Below the pieces are notes generated by a model that was not told the DNA's origin, did no database searches, and worked only from the letters and a program-made list of their open reading frames with translations. DNA of 64,000 nt from Zonotrichia leucophrys gambelii. Lineage: Eukaryota > Chordata > Aves > Passeriformes > Passerellidae. Numbering within the stretch: the first letter of the stretch is position 1; each line of letters starts with the position of its first letter. The DNA lies in assembly GCF_028769735.1 (NCBI RefSeq), contig NC_088175.1, positions 7,502,001 through 7,566,000 of the forward strand. Direction: 5' to 3'. The position numbers and the translations under genes were made by a program. This document shows positions 9,941-22,200 of the stretch, piece by piece.

Positions 9941-12900
9941 GTACAGGCCAACTGCTGGTCACCAGGAGCTCAGAGTGCCCATCTCTGTGGGGAGTAATAA
10001 AGCCCTTGAGAAAGGCTCACATGCCTCCTGGCCTGCCCTCAGAGAGGGAGAAACCACCTTGGCACAGGGGCTGGTGCCTTTGAGCTTCCCACATGCCCAA
10101 CAGCCCCAGCAGAGTTTGCAGCCTGGGCTGAGTTTCTAGACAGGGTTACTGGGTCTCAGAAGTATCCATGAGCAGGCCCTTCCTTTTGTAGTCCCGTCTT
10201 CTGTTTAGATTGTTACTGACTTTTGTATCAAGCAGAAATACATGAAAAAGAGAAGGCTGAGGAAAGGGAGTGGAGTATTAGTTTTTCCCTTTAGCTCATG
10301 CAGCGAGCTGCCTGAGTTTCCAGAGAGCCACTCAAGATTTGACTCTTTAAAAAATTGGCAGGTTGCCATTGCTTTAGGAATTAATTTTGTTTCTTTGCTC
10401 CTAGAGTTTCTGCTGATTCCATAAGAAACTGTTGGAGTGGGGGCAGGGGGAATACCTTGTGCAATGAAATCAAACCAAGGGATCATCCTTATTTCCTTAG
10501 TGTGATATGGGTTGAGGGACCTCCTCTGCCTTGGAATTGCAGTTTATGCTTGGCCTCTAAACAGACCTTACAGGGTGACAGGAGAGGGTCCAGCATATCT
10601 TCTTCAGTGGCAAAACTGGTTGCTTACCAGTTTCTCCTTCCTTGCCACCAGTCTGCTTGTCCTGGTCCAGGAATTCCAGCATTAAAGTCAAGCCAACTCC
10701 TACATTGACACTTGGAATAAAGGATAAAACAAAGCAAGCTCCCAAAACATGGCCAACAGGTACCTTGCAGCCAAGCTGCTTGCCCAAAGCAGGCACCAAG
10801 CCCATGTCCCAACTGGCATTACCTGTGGCAAAGGAATGATTAAAGGAGCCCTCCAGCCTTTTTCCCAGAGCTTAGGATCACACCCCTGTGCATTTTTCTC
10901 TCTGCTTGTTGATGGATGCTGCTTCCTTGCTTTCCCCTCCCTGAACTAGTGGGCTGGGTGCCAGCCTGGAGTTGTGCAAGCTCTCAGCCTTGTGAGGCTG
11001 CCAGGCATGGCCATGGGGTAAGAGGACACAGGGCTCTTCTCGCAGCATTTGGAGTAGATAATCCTAATTTCCCCCTTTTTTTCCCCACCATTTCTGGCAA
11101 CAGTTGTAAAAGATGGAAGATAATTACCCTGTGAAACAGATTTGATTTCCTACCAGGTCTTTTGTCTCTGCCAGACGCACTTAAAACTTGAGGGTTTTGG
11201 AGGGAGAATTTCATAACACATGACTGATCATTCAGCAGTCCACATGTGGATCCGACCTTGGAGTGTTTGTACAGACTTGGTGGAGCTGCTGAATACAAAT
11301 ATTTTTCTTTTTCTTCCTCTGTATTTGCAAAACATTTGGGTCCCGATCATCTGCTGTGCTGCCATTTGGAGCTGCACACGCTGACATGCCGTTTGTTCCG
11401 CTGCCACTCGGCAGGTTAAACAGTAACCTGCTTGGGACACTCATTACTTGGTGAAACATCTCTCAGGGCTTGAAACCAAGGCTCTGCTGCTATACACAGC
11501 AAGATTTATGGCCTGGTGGATAAATTGGATTTAGCAGAGCTGAGGCAGTAATAAAATGATTGTATCAGATTGCAGTGTGTGAATGTGGGGGTCATGCAGG
11601 ACTCAAATACCTCCTGAACATACTCGCTTTTCTTGTATGTCCTCCCTCTCCTGTAAAACTGTGCTAAAGCAGTGATAAAAAAACAAAGCAGATAGGTTTG
11701 GAAAGAATCACTTCTGACTGGCTGACTTCAGAAGGATGGGTAATTTTAAAACAACAGCATTGTTTCTTTGAGGTTGAACTGGCTCAGAGTATTTCTTCTC
11801 CCCCTTCTCCCACCCCAAGGGAGAGATTTTATTTTCTTGCAAGTATAGGTCCTATCTGAGGGGAAAAAGAAGTGGTGTTTTCTTGCTAAAGGTTTTAAGG
11901 GAAACCTTCATGGAGAATTCAACCTGTGTTCTTAAATCTTTGAGAAGTGGACTGTACTGCATGTTTCTTCCTCTGCTCCTTGAAACACCTGTTACCTCAA
12001 ACAGGGAGAAAGCAGTGAGAAAATTCTGGCAGTGCAAAGAAAGGAGGCTGGAAGATCAACACAGTCTTCCTAGTCTATCCAGCATCCCACTGGGATTACT
12101 ATTCTGGCCTGCAGTTGTTTGTTTGTTGGGTTTGGACAGAAGATGAGATGTTACTGATGAAGCGCTGGATGAAGGCAGAACAAAACTGTGGGGTGAGCTG
12201 GGCCAACAGTGCAGGCACAACTGTTGATACATCTGCAAAGGACAGGCCTGCACCTGGCTTCAAAACTTGCTCTCAGGTTGTTGCTGTGCCTACCTGAGTG
12301 TGCCTCTGACTGGCTAAAATGGCTTTTGACCTGGATTTTTGGGCCCATTCATAGTGTGCTCTCCCTGGCTGAGAAGGGTAGACCAGCATCATATCCATAC
12401 TGGAAGGTGATCCTGTTTATTTCTCTTCTTATCAACTCAGAATTGAGGTAGAGAGCTTCTTAGACATGGTTGTATGCTCCAGAGCTCCCTGGGAGGGGAT
12501 GAGAATCAGCCAAGCACACACTGTGTGATCATTGGGATTAAGTGATCTCTTCCTGGGAAAAGAGGATGGAGGGAGAATCATGTGCTGAGGGCATCGTGAT
12601 GAGGAGAGGTGTCTCTTCCCTTCTGGAGCAAAGCAGCTGCGCTTCCATGTACTTCAGAGCCTCACAAAGCCTCCATGAGCCTCCAGCCATGCAGGCTAAT
12701 ACGGATTACATTAATGTAGTCAATCCAAAGATTAATTTTATAAAGCGAGCTAGATTGGGGAGCAGGTAAACTTTCTCCCTTCAACCAGTTTTCATTAAAA
12801 TGATTTGGAGGGTGTGCCTGTACCTTGTCATGGAGTGCAACCCAGGGATGGATGGGTGCCTGTGGGAATGGAGGCTGTAGCGGAGGATCTGGGCATCACG

Positions 12901-13814
12901 TAACCTCCTCCAGGGGTGGTTGTGTGTCAGGACTTGTTCCCTTGGCCGCAGCACTATCCTGCTCTACTCGCTCCAGATCTGCCCAGCGTTGCTCCTGGTT
13001 CTCCCTGCCACACCTTCTGCAGGCAACAGATAAGTGCTTTTGGAGGATGATGTAAGATTTTCCGTGTATGAATGCTACAAAGTTGATTTTAGGGCAGCAT
13101 GGTTAAATTGCGTTCTGCCTAATGGTGAAGTGTGCTTCTTGGATAGGTTTTGCTGAGTTTCAGATTTTGTCTAATCTAAAAAACAGTTGCTGTTCCTGGG
13201 AAACAGGCGTTCCCAAAACAAATGCAGTGCTGAGTGAGAGTGGCTGACAGCTGGGGTGCACAGGAGATTTATTTACATTTTATATATATATCTTTACAAA
13301 GATAATGGTAAAAGGAAATCGATAGCAATAGTGGTTGCAGTCTGAGAGAAGTGTGTCTGGACATTTTGTGGACACAGACATTTTCTGGCATTGATGACTA
13401 CAGTTGGTAGAAACCCTGCTCGTTCCATTAAAAATAAAGTTCATAATTGGTCGGTTCCAAATTCACCAGTACAGATCATTGCTTTCCAGAAGCAGCATTT
13501 TATGCTTTTCATTGGACATTGCTTACAGCATCAGTGGACAGTGCAAGGAGAAAATGGGCTCATTAGATATGAACTTAATTGAGAGTGACATGACTGGGTA
13601 TTAATATTAGTCTTGCCTCAGGCTTTTCCTTTCTTTTTTTTTTTTTTTTTTTGTGTTTATAGTCATGCTAGTAGATCCTGAACATTTTATCCATTTACCA
13701 AATTCCACAACAGTTGCTTCACTAAAAGGCATAGGTTTCCTTTTTTGTTTCTAAATGGAGATGCAGCATTTGATGTCCTCCTCCTCCAGATGCAGGAGGG
13801 CAGGGCTCTGCCTG
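9941..13814. other. Intronic stretch with one conserved-element candidate
   Basis: Mainly unique sequence. The block 12685-12775 has homeodomain-like TAAT/ATTA motifs (GGCTAATACGGATTACATTA) and could be a conserved non-coding element. A 19-base T run lies at 13634-13652. No exon is recognised. Confidence 0.45.
13634..13652. repeat. Poly-T tract, 19 bases
   Basis: An uninterrupted T run follows CTTTTCCTTTC. It is not attached to an identifiable retrogene or SINE on either side, so it is treated as a simple repeat. Confidence 0.9.
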
Positions 13815-14600
13815 GCTCCGAGCACAGGTCACACTTGCTACCGATGTGACCTTTTTGATGGTATTTCTGTTTGCAGGAATCCGCATTTGTGCTGGTTATG
13901 GCGGTTTATGGAATTTAACTTGGCATTTATTTTTCTGAGGAACGGTCTGGTGACAAGAAGCTGACAGAGATTTCTTCGGGGTCCTGCCTCCTGGGCACTC
14001 CTACCTGTTTCCCCTCCCCGCTGAAATATGCTGTGGAGAAGAAACAAATTGCGAGGTGAAATGGAGGGGTCTGTTTTCAGTGGGAGCAGGAGGAGCGTGC
14101 AGGGGAGACGGGTGGGCTGCGACTGGCGCGGAGGGAGGCGCTGGTTGGGATAAATAACGGGAAGCGCTCCTTTGTGCTGAGAGCTTTCCCGTGCAAGGCA
14201 GAGCAGAGATGCCTGTTGTGTCGCTGTCATGACCGATTCAGCTCTTTTTGGTGCCTCAGCTTTTCTTTTAGGGCACGGTTCTTTCCCCCCAGCCCACCCT
14301 TGCCTCCCTGCAGATGCCCCTTGCAGGGTGGGTGCTTTGTGGTGCCCGGCTCCGTGCGCTCTGCTCCCAGCCAGGGTGCACAATGATCAGGACGGATTGT
14401 CTCACAAGTCACTGCCATCTGTGCAGGGCGCCTCGTTCGCTGAACAAAAGGATTTGGAGGGGATGAGGGGTACGGCTTCAAAAAGCCCAGCTGAGTGGAA
14501 GAAAGGGATGCTGTCACCCACTTGTGACTGCACATGGCGGGAGCTTTGTTCTCTCCCGGAACGCTCAGCATCACTCGTGTTACCTGCAGCCATGCCAGCC
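13815..14600. promoter_or_regulatory. CpG-rich patch inside the intron, possible internal regulatory element
   Basis: I counted 25 CpG dinucleotides between 14041 and 14600, and several more from 13815, while neighbouring kilobases contain very few. The densest part is 14100-14240, with GGCGCGGAGGGAGGCGCTGG, then a GGGATAAATAACGGGAAGCG stretch at 14147-14166. In birds such a CpG cluster within an intron can mark an alternative promoter or an unmethylated enhancer. I see no first exon that would splice in frame to exon A, so promoter function is inference. Confidence 0.4.
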
Positions 14601-15684
14601 CCTGGCAGCATGGTCTGTGATTGGGGGATAGAGTAATACAGTCAGTCATTCTGCCTGCTGCTGCTATGTTTTGTTTTGTTTATAGATATTTTACAGGGTT
14701 TGGTCTGACAGTTTTGTCTCCTGGGTAATTAAGCTGAATTATTGAAGGCCCTGAAATTAACACTGTCATTTTTAATGATTAAAATTAAATAAATCTCAGC
14801 CTGTTTATCAAGTTAGGTTATTTCCTCTTTCTGATTTTGAAGGGGTGTGTGAACTTGTTGGGAAGAATGTGAGCACTCAGGTAGCCTGGTTTTAAAGTTT
14901 TGTTTAACAAAGTATGGGGAAATCCTGAGGTCCAGGTAAGGTCTCTTAAAACATCCAAGCCTTAAAAGAGAAGAGAGTAGGTGGGAAAAGTTCAGAGGAT
15001 GGTAAGCACTGCTGGTCAGATTTTTTTCTGCCCAATATTAGAGAATAAGATTCTCTTGGCGATTATTCTGGAGCAGGGGAGTAGTTTTAGAAACATGTTT
15101 TCATTTTTTCTTTTAGATTGTAACACTGGCAACAGCCTTTTTACTGGCCTGATTATATGTGTAGGTTTAAAAAATCTTTTTCTTCAAACATTCAAATTTA
15201 TTTTGTCATTATTTCATTTTTTAGTATTTCTTTATTCAATATTGGAATTTCCTATTTGCTGTGGGTTTGGGAATCCTCCTCCTTTGTCTGGGTAATCCTC
15301 AGTGGTGGATTTCCAGGAATCTGATTTGGCTCCTAATTTCCAGTATTAGCACCAAGGTTCTAGCCTTTGTTCCCTAGCTTTGGGTCAGCTGTACCCAGCC
15401 TCATCCCTATGAATCACCCTGGCTTCTTTCTCTTAACAAGGATTTACAAAGTCTGGCTCTTCTGTACCAAGTTCTATCAATTCTTGCAGGATCAAGAGCT
15501 GTAAGCATGGATAGTGACATCCCCATGTTTGTGGATGCTGCAGCAAAGAAAGGGGCTGCTCCCCATGGGGTGGTCAAATGGGAACTGAGACACTCAGATC
15601 CCATCAGTGCTGCTGCCTGTTGGGAGTGACATTTTGTGCCAGTGAGGGAGCAATTGGGGTTAGAACAATGACCAGCAGCAGTCA
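14601..15684. other. Intronic stretch with a conserved-element candidate
   Basis: The block 14700-14830 is AT-rich with TAAT-type motifs (CTGGGTAATTAAGCTGAATT), unlike simple AT repeats. The stretch 15170-15260 is T-rich. No gene or RNA is recognised. Confidence 0.4.
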
Positions 15685-15850
15685 GAGGGTAGTTCAGGCT
15701 GGAAAGGGCCTCAGGACATCTTTTCTCCAACATGCTGCTCATTGCAGGGCTGTCCATGAGATCAGAGGAGGTTCCCTTGGGTCTGGAGACCATGCAGCCT
15801 CTCAGGTCAGTTTGCTGCAGTGCTGGACTGAAGGAAAAGGAAGCTCCACA
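15685..15850 (-). mobile_element. CR1-type LINE, short 3' fragment
   Basis: The plus strand begins GTAGTTCAGGCTGGAAAGGG and CCTCAGGACATCTTTTCTCC, the reverse of the common CR1 3' end. It continues with GCAGGGCTGTCCATGAGATC, then GGTCTGGAGACCATGCAGCC and GTTTGCTGCAGTGCTGGACT, in the CR1 order. It is diverged and short, and the right end is approximate. Confidence 0.6.
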
Positions 15851-16311
15851 GGCCAATAAGTTTTTGTGTCTCTGCTTATGCATGTGCAAATGTCTAAAGC
15901 CACAGAGGAGGTCACAGGTGGGTTAGGACAGCTGGAGAGCAGGAGGAGTGGCTCCAGGCCCAGCTAATTTAACTGGTTTCTCTGTGCACACCCAACACTT
16001 TTTATTGATAAGCATATTGTTGTATTTCCTTGGCAACAGTGTTATGGCAACTGCAGACTTCCAGTTTGCAGAGTGAAGGTAAAGGAGGGGAGGTGGTGGA
16101 GAGGCTGGCATGGGGCAGGGGCCAAGGGGAGAAATATGAGCCCTGATCTCCAGTTGCTGCATAGGGCTTCAGTGCTGCTCTCAAAGCTGCTGGCTGCTGC
16201 AGGAGTGTGCCAAGGGAGGGCTCAAGGATGTGGCTTTGCCTTGAGAAACATCTGCAGCTCTTCACTCCTGCCTGGTCACCACATGAAAGAGAGGAGCTGG
16301 TGTGTGGTTAG

Positions 16312-16428
16312 GGCAGTGGATTTGGCCTCCTGGCACTGGGATTGGCCACAGACTGCTGGTGTAACCTTAAGCAAGTCACCTGGCTTCTCTGTGTCTGGGG
16401 TGCCATTGGCATGATGGGGATAGCAGGG
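16312..16428 (+). mobile_element. Probable MIR / CORE-SINE remnant
   Basis: The order of motifs follows a MIR element: TGTGGTTAGGGCAGTGGATT near the left, then CTGGTGTAACCTTAAGCAAG with TCACCTGGCTTCTCTGTGTC, then GATGGGGATAGCAGGG. The central part corresponds to the well-known 'tgtgaccttgggcaagtcact..cctctctgtgcc' core. MIR-type CORE-SINEs predate the amniote split, so a decayed copy in a bird is expected but not common. No terminal LINE tail is seen. Confidence 0.6.
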
Positions 16429-16440
16429 TTTGTTCCATTC

Positions 16441-18648
16441 AGCACGTTCAGCTGAATTCTGGGCTCTTTGGGCAGCCTTGTCTGGGTGCTGCTGTCACAG
16501 CCAGGCTGACATGCTCAGGTAGGCCACTGCTTTGCAAATAATGAATATTGCCTCAGGAGCCAGGAGGACACAGCTCCTGAGGGTTGCACCCACGGGTGGG
16601 TTTGGGTGGGCTGAAGGGCGGAGTGCCTGGTCCCCAGCTTTAGGCAAGGCACAGGGGCTGTCTCTCCTCCAGTCCTGCAGAAGGAGACCCTGCTCCCTTA
16701 CCTCTCTCCACAGCTCTTTTGTTTGCTTTCTGAGTGCTCAGAGCCTCTGTCCTCCCTGCAGAAGCAGAAGCACCAGCTTGTCCCATGTGGGTTCCTGCAC
16801 AGAAGTGAGTGGCTCAAAGGGGGTTTCAGCATCTCACTTGGAGGACTTCTTTGGTCTGACTTTACCAAGCTCAGGAGGAAAATGGGCAGGTAGAATGTAC
16901 TGGAGGTGCCCATCACCAAGGCATTTGCAGGCTTCTGAGTCCTTGCATCTTACTTTTATTCATTGCACCTGAGCATTTACAGGAAAATAAGCAGTATTCT
17001 TAAATAATACTATTTTTAAGCATATAATTTCAAGGTTTTAATCTTTCTCTACCTTGTGGCTCACATTGCCTTTTGTTCCTTCTCAGATGAATGGGTGAAA
17101 GAGGGGATCACTGGGGGTGTGTGTGTTTCTGAGGAATATTCACTAGAGCCAGGTCACTTGCAAAGAAGCATTTTAGCATTCAGATGCCAAGCTGGTACTT
17201 CAGAAAGCTCCTTCAAATGAAATATTTGGCAAATCCATTTTCACATCTCTTAAAAGTGTGGGAAGATTTTTTTTAATTGGAAAATCTGGTTTGGGCCCTT
17301 GCTAATTTTCAGGAAAGACTGATGGAAGGATTATGACCAACCCTAATTTTGCAAATGAGGTAAGGGAGCAAAGCTTGTATAACAAAACCACAGGATAATG
17401 TGTCATCTTGTGCCCTTTCTTCACTCACTGGCTGAATACACTTTAGTTGTAATGATGTGTGAACTTTTCTTCAAGTGAATTCTGGAATAAATTTTGCCAG
17501 AGGAAAAAGAATCTCAGGACTACCAGATCTCGTGATATCTCCCTGCTGTTTGAGGCATGCAAATTATGGGTGAGTTTCTATTGTGTTAAGTTCCCACAAG
17601 CCTAAACCAAATCCTTAAGGAGAAGCAGGAGAAGCCAATGGGAAAGACATTTCCCAAGACTGCAGGACCTTTTTTTTTCCTTTTAGCCTTGCAAAGAGTC
17701 TTGGATTTGGTTTGTTGGGTTTTTTGTTGTTTTTTACTTTTAATGAGCAGCAATATTTGCTAAGATTCCTGCTCTTAGGAGCACCAGGCATGAATTTTCC
17801 CATTGCTGTGTGGGCACGTTGTGTGAGCAAGGAGTGGTGGATTCAATCCACTGGGGCTCAGTGCTCCCACTGTTTTCATATTGGTGTCTGTGAACTGAGC
17901 GCTGGGTGCTGAACAGGTGAAACCCTGGGTCACCATGCAGGAGGGGCTGAGCAGGGGGCATTGGGGCTGGGAGGTGCAGGGCAGGGGCTGCAGGGCAGGT
18001 TTGGTGTCCCTCAGGGGCTGTGATGGCAGGGAAAAAGCCAAGCTCTGGGATCACACCTCCCAGTGCTGGAAAAGCCTGACTATCTTGTCCTGCCTATCTC
18101 CCCATTGCTGACTTTGAATTGGCCTCTAATGTCTGTTGTCCCCCCAGAAGGATGCTTTTCCAAGCTGGTGATCTCTGGATCTGGCTGATACCTGGTGCTG
18201 TTGTTGTTTTCTTGAATTCCAAGTGCTGCATCCCTTTGCAGTCTGGAAACCTGGCACAAATTGTTTGCCCAATATCTTTACCTCAGGTAAACATTGCTTT
18301 AGAGGCTGCAGCTGTGTTATGCAATGGAGATAGGTGGGGACAGTTTTTCCTTCTGCCAGCAGTAGAAAGGGAAAGTTGTTTTGCCAAGATAAAAGTGGGA
18401 TTTTCTCTTATAGCTGGGTGCACAATATAACATCCCTTTTTCAACTTTGTTATCATTGGCAGCTAGAGGTGGCTGGAGCTCTGCTCCTGGGGGGAGAGAT
18501 GGATGAATCAGACAAGGTTTTCAGAGTGCAGCATTTTTGACCGGGTTTTGGACAGATCCCTGTTCTCCAGGGGCAAAGGACGACACAAAATGGGCTCGAC
18601 ATGCACCTGGGTCAGCACAGCACGCAGGGCTGCTCTGAGTGCTGGCTG
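16441..18648. other. Intronic stretch without recognised genes
   Basis: Unique-looking sequence, AT-rich around 16980-17030 and 17260-17350, and GC-rich (GGGGCTG-rich) at 17935-18020 as it approaches the minisatellite. No exon is supported. Confidence 0.5.
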
Positions 18649-19290
18649 TGCCTGCCCCTCCAGCTGTGACCCTGCCCGTGCCTTGTGCTGCTCCTGCCCC
18701 TCCACTGTCATCCTGCCCGTGCCTTGTGCTGCTCCTGCCCCTCCACTGTCATCCTGCCCATGCCTTGTGCTTCTGCCCCTCCAGCTGTGATCCTGCCCAT
18801 GCATTGTGCTGCTTCTGCCCCTCCAGCTGCCATCCTGCCCCTCCACTGTGCCCATGCATTGTGCTGCTCCTGCCCCTCCAGCTGCCATCCTGCCCCTCCA
18901 CTGTGCCCATGCATTGTGCTGCTCCTGCCCCTCCAGCTGCCATCCTGCCCCTCCCCTGTGCCCATGCATTGTGCTGCTCTGCCCCTCCAGCTGCCATCCT
19001 GCCCCTCCACTGTCATCCTGCCCATGCATTGTGCTGCTTCTGCCCCTCCAGCTGCCATCCTGCCCCTCCACTGTGCCCATGCATTGTGCTGCTTCTGCCC
19101 CTCCAGCTGCCATCCTGCCCCTCCACTGTGCCCATGCATTGTGCTGCTCCTGCCCCTCCAGCTGCCATCCTGCCCATGCCTTGTGCTGCCATCCTGCCCC
19201 TCCAGCTGCTGTCCTACCTCTTCACTGCCATCCTGCCCATGCCTTGTGCTGCCATCCTGCCTGTGCATTGTGCTGCTCCTGCCCCTCCAG
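18649..19290. repeat. GC-rich minisatellite, 55-bp core unit
   Basis: The repeated unit combines TGCCCCTCCAGCTGCCATCC, TGCCCCTCCACTGTGCCCAT and GCATTGTGCTGCTCC (55 bp). Exact 55-bp spacing is seen between the copies starting at 18871 and 18926; the next is 54 bp (one C lost) and the one after is 61 bp (extra TCATCCTGCC-type block). Copies at both edges are shorter higher-order variants with TGTCATCCTGCCCGTGCC. As 55 is not a multiple of three, the array has no fixed frame and yields long stop-free frames of 201-304 codons on both strands. These are not genes. The minus strand is G-rich with GGGG runs. Confidence 0.93.
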
Positions 19291-22200
19291 CGGAGATGCC
19301 ACTCCCAGCTGTGTCCTTGTGCTGTCACTCCCTCCTGGCAGATCTCACCAGGGGTTTGCTGTGCTGGGGCTCTGCTGCTGGCTGCCTGCACAGCAGATCC
19401 ATCCCCAGATGCCAGCAAGGCTGTTGGAGCTGAAATGAGAGCAGGGGCTGTGGTCCCCATGGGCCAGTGGTGACACACATGTCCCCACGGTGGCAGGGGC
19501 ACAGCAGGGCTGCCTGGAAGAGCCTGGCAGCTGCCTCTCCCTGTGCCCTGGACCTGGGGGACACCCAGCACACCCATGGTCTGCAGGTAATAAAATGTTT
19601 TGTGCTCTTGTGCAACAGGCACACTGGCAGTTTGTGGGCCTAGGGGGAGGGTGAAGAGTTCAATTTTGTATCTGTTCTTCTTGTCCTTGGTGATGTCCTT
19701 TATGGGCCAGACATGTGTGCATCATTTTAGTATCATTCTTTCTGATTCACAGAAGATTTTAAAAAGTCAAGGATGACCCTGTAGCTGTGGTAAACTCCCT
19801 GTGATAAACTTTCCAAGGGCCTTGTGTACTCAAGGCCCTGTGGCTTTTCTGGTGATTGAAAATCCATTTAGTAAGTGTATAGTACCTTAACAAGACAGTT
19901 GTTTCATGGAACCATGAGAGTATTTGTAAAATATTTGGTTGTTGTGCTTTTTAAGTTATTGTCACTGAACCTGTGGTTCTGGTGTCTCTGTATTTCAGTA
20001 TTTAAAACAATGCCAGTAAAAGCAAAAAAAGAACCCAAAAAGCAAATCTTTGCCCTTTGTCCACTGCCTAAATCAAAAGTAATTACCCAGAGCAGAAGTA
20101 TTCACACTTCATTATATGAGGACTGACTTTTCCAATTGAGGAATCGTGAGATTGTGAAGAAAATTCAGTTCAAGGATGAGCCCAACTTGGAGTCTGTTAA
20201 GTAGTGTCTGTCATCTTCACTTCTTCAGTCAAGCTGCATTAATCTGTCTGAAAGCTCATATTCCCAAGGGCCACCCAGTGCTTGCTATACTGTGGCAGTG
20301 ACCTGAAGGAGAGCATGTTACTTGTGTTATTTTGAAGAAAAGCCGAAATGATTTTTTTTTGGCTAAGCAAAAACAGCAGTGAAATCAGCAGATGAGTGCT
20401 AGAGAATCCTAAGCCAAGAGGCACTTTATCCATTGCCTCCAGCCTGGACATCCCTCATCTCTGTATGTCATCATGCTTGTCCAAAAGACCCATTACCCCT
20501 TTGTAGGTACACAGCTCATCTGGTAATAATGAGACATGGGTATTCAAGTTGGCCAAATTCATCCCTGAGGTCATTTCAGATGACTCCAGAAGGATTAAAA
20601 CAGGACTGAATTTGCTCCTGGAATCTTTGTGTTTGCAAATTAATTTCTGTGAAATCTATTTTTAATTATGCTGTACCTAATTATACCAGATTTACTATCA
20701 CAAGGGAGAAATGCTCTAGTGTCCAAAACACACAGTATTTTCTGATCTCCAAAGTAGAGTGAGTATGCCCAGCCCCTTAGATTAATCTTGCATTGATGCT
20801 GTGTGTGACATGTGGTGATGGATATATCCAAAATGCACCAGTATAAGGAGACAGGAGATCACAAGGGATGTTTGGGGTTGGTGAATGTGGTCTTGTGCCA
20901 TAGTGAGCACTCACACTTCACGCCGACTGCCTTCTGAAATTTTTGTTCCTGCTGATTTTATTGCAAGGCAAATTATATTCCTGAATCTCGTACTTTCCTT
21001 TCTATTGTGAATGTCTTCAGATTTAGTCTGTGTTCGTATTTCCATCTCTTTCAGTTGCTGAACATTTTGCCTTTCCTGCCATATTATTGCCCCAGGCAAA
21101 TGCTGCTGAGTCCTGGAGGAACACAAGTCTGTCGGTGTGAATCCTGGGTTCTGATATCATGATGTTGCTTTCATCCTAACAGCAACATCCCACCTCATGA
21201 TATATGCTGTGAATGTCACAGGCAGCCTTGCAAAGTGAGCCCTTCAGCTCCCACCTGGGAACCTGTGCTAATGCATTACTTTAGAAGAAGACCTCTATGA
21301 ACACAGTCAAGGACACCTTAAAATTCCCACTTGGTTGGTACATTTATAGAGAAACATATTTGGGGCAGCCTAGGCTCACAAAAATGTAGTGTGGCCCCTG
21401 TGGTGTGCAGGGTGCTGCTGTGCCTGGCAGCTCTGTGCTCAGCACTGCTGCCTGTGAGCAGGACATGGCCCTGCCCTGTGGGCTGTGCCAGGCAGGGGAG
21501 GAGGGGCAGGGAGGAGAAAACCTGCTGCCTGAGGTGTGGGGCTTAGGGGTAGGCAAGGAAAAGATGCTGCTCATGGCTGTGCTGAAGGCTTGTGATGCAC
21601 AACTGTGATCCACAAAGGCATATGGAAGTATGATTGACTCTAGGCAATGGCTTTTTATCATTCCTCAGGTTACTGAGCTGTTCAGCCAGGGTTTAGCACT
21701 TAGCTCTGCTGGAAGTTTTGCTTAGCTGGTATGAAATTTATTCAGATTTTGTGTCTTGATGGGGAGGCCCAGGTCAGAACTTGGGGTGGGGAAGTTGTAC
21801 AGCACCACTGGAGCCTGGGAATGCCAGACTGGTATTCAGAACTTCACTGAGCTGCGTGCAAAGTGCTGTAAGTACTGTGAAGCACACTGGAAGTCCCAGA
21901 TTTGTTAATGCTGCAGGGACAGCAGGTTTGCTACCCAGTGTGGCTGGGATGCTTCCCTGCCTGAATTGTGCTGTGGAACACCACAGTGCCCTTTCCATTC
22001 CGCTCAGCCGAGTATCCTGCGCTGTGGAGGGGAAGAAGCAGTGGGGAACCATTAGCTCTGCTTCAGTGATGAAGCACCAGGCGTGTGGTTTCACAGGCAG
22101 CTTCCACTGACCTCGTGCTGGGCAGCTGCCAAGGGCTGGTGCTGGCTGCCCATGCCCAGCTGCACGTCCCCATGCCTGGTGCCAGCCCCAGACAGGGATG

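Noticed and set aside
13838..14383. 181-codon minus-strand frame
   Set aside because: It lies in the CpG-rich patch, where higher GC lowers stop frequency, and no protein similarity is recognised.
18508..19622. Long frames of 201-304 codons on both strands
   Set aside because: They run through the 55-bp minisatellite. The repeat length is not a multiple of three, all frames are open, and no domain or start context is recognisable.
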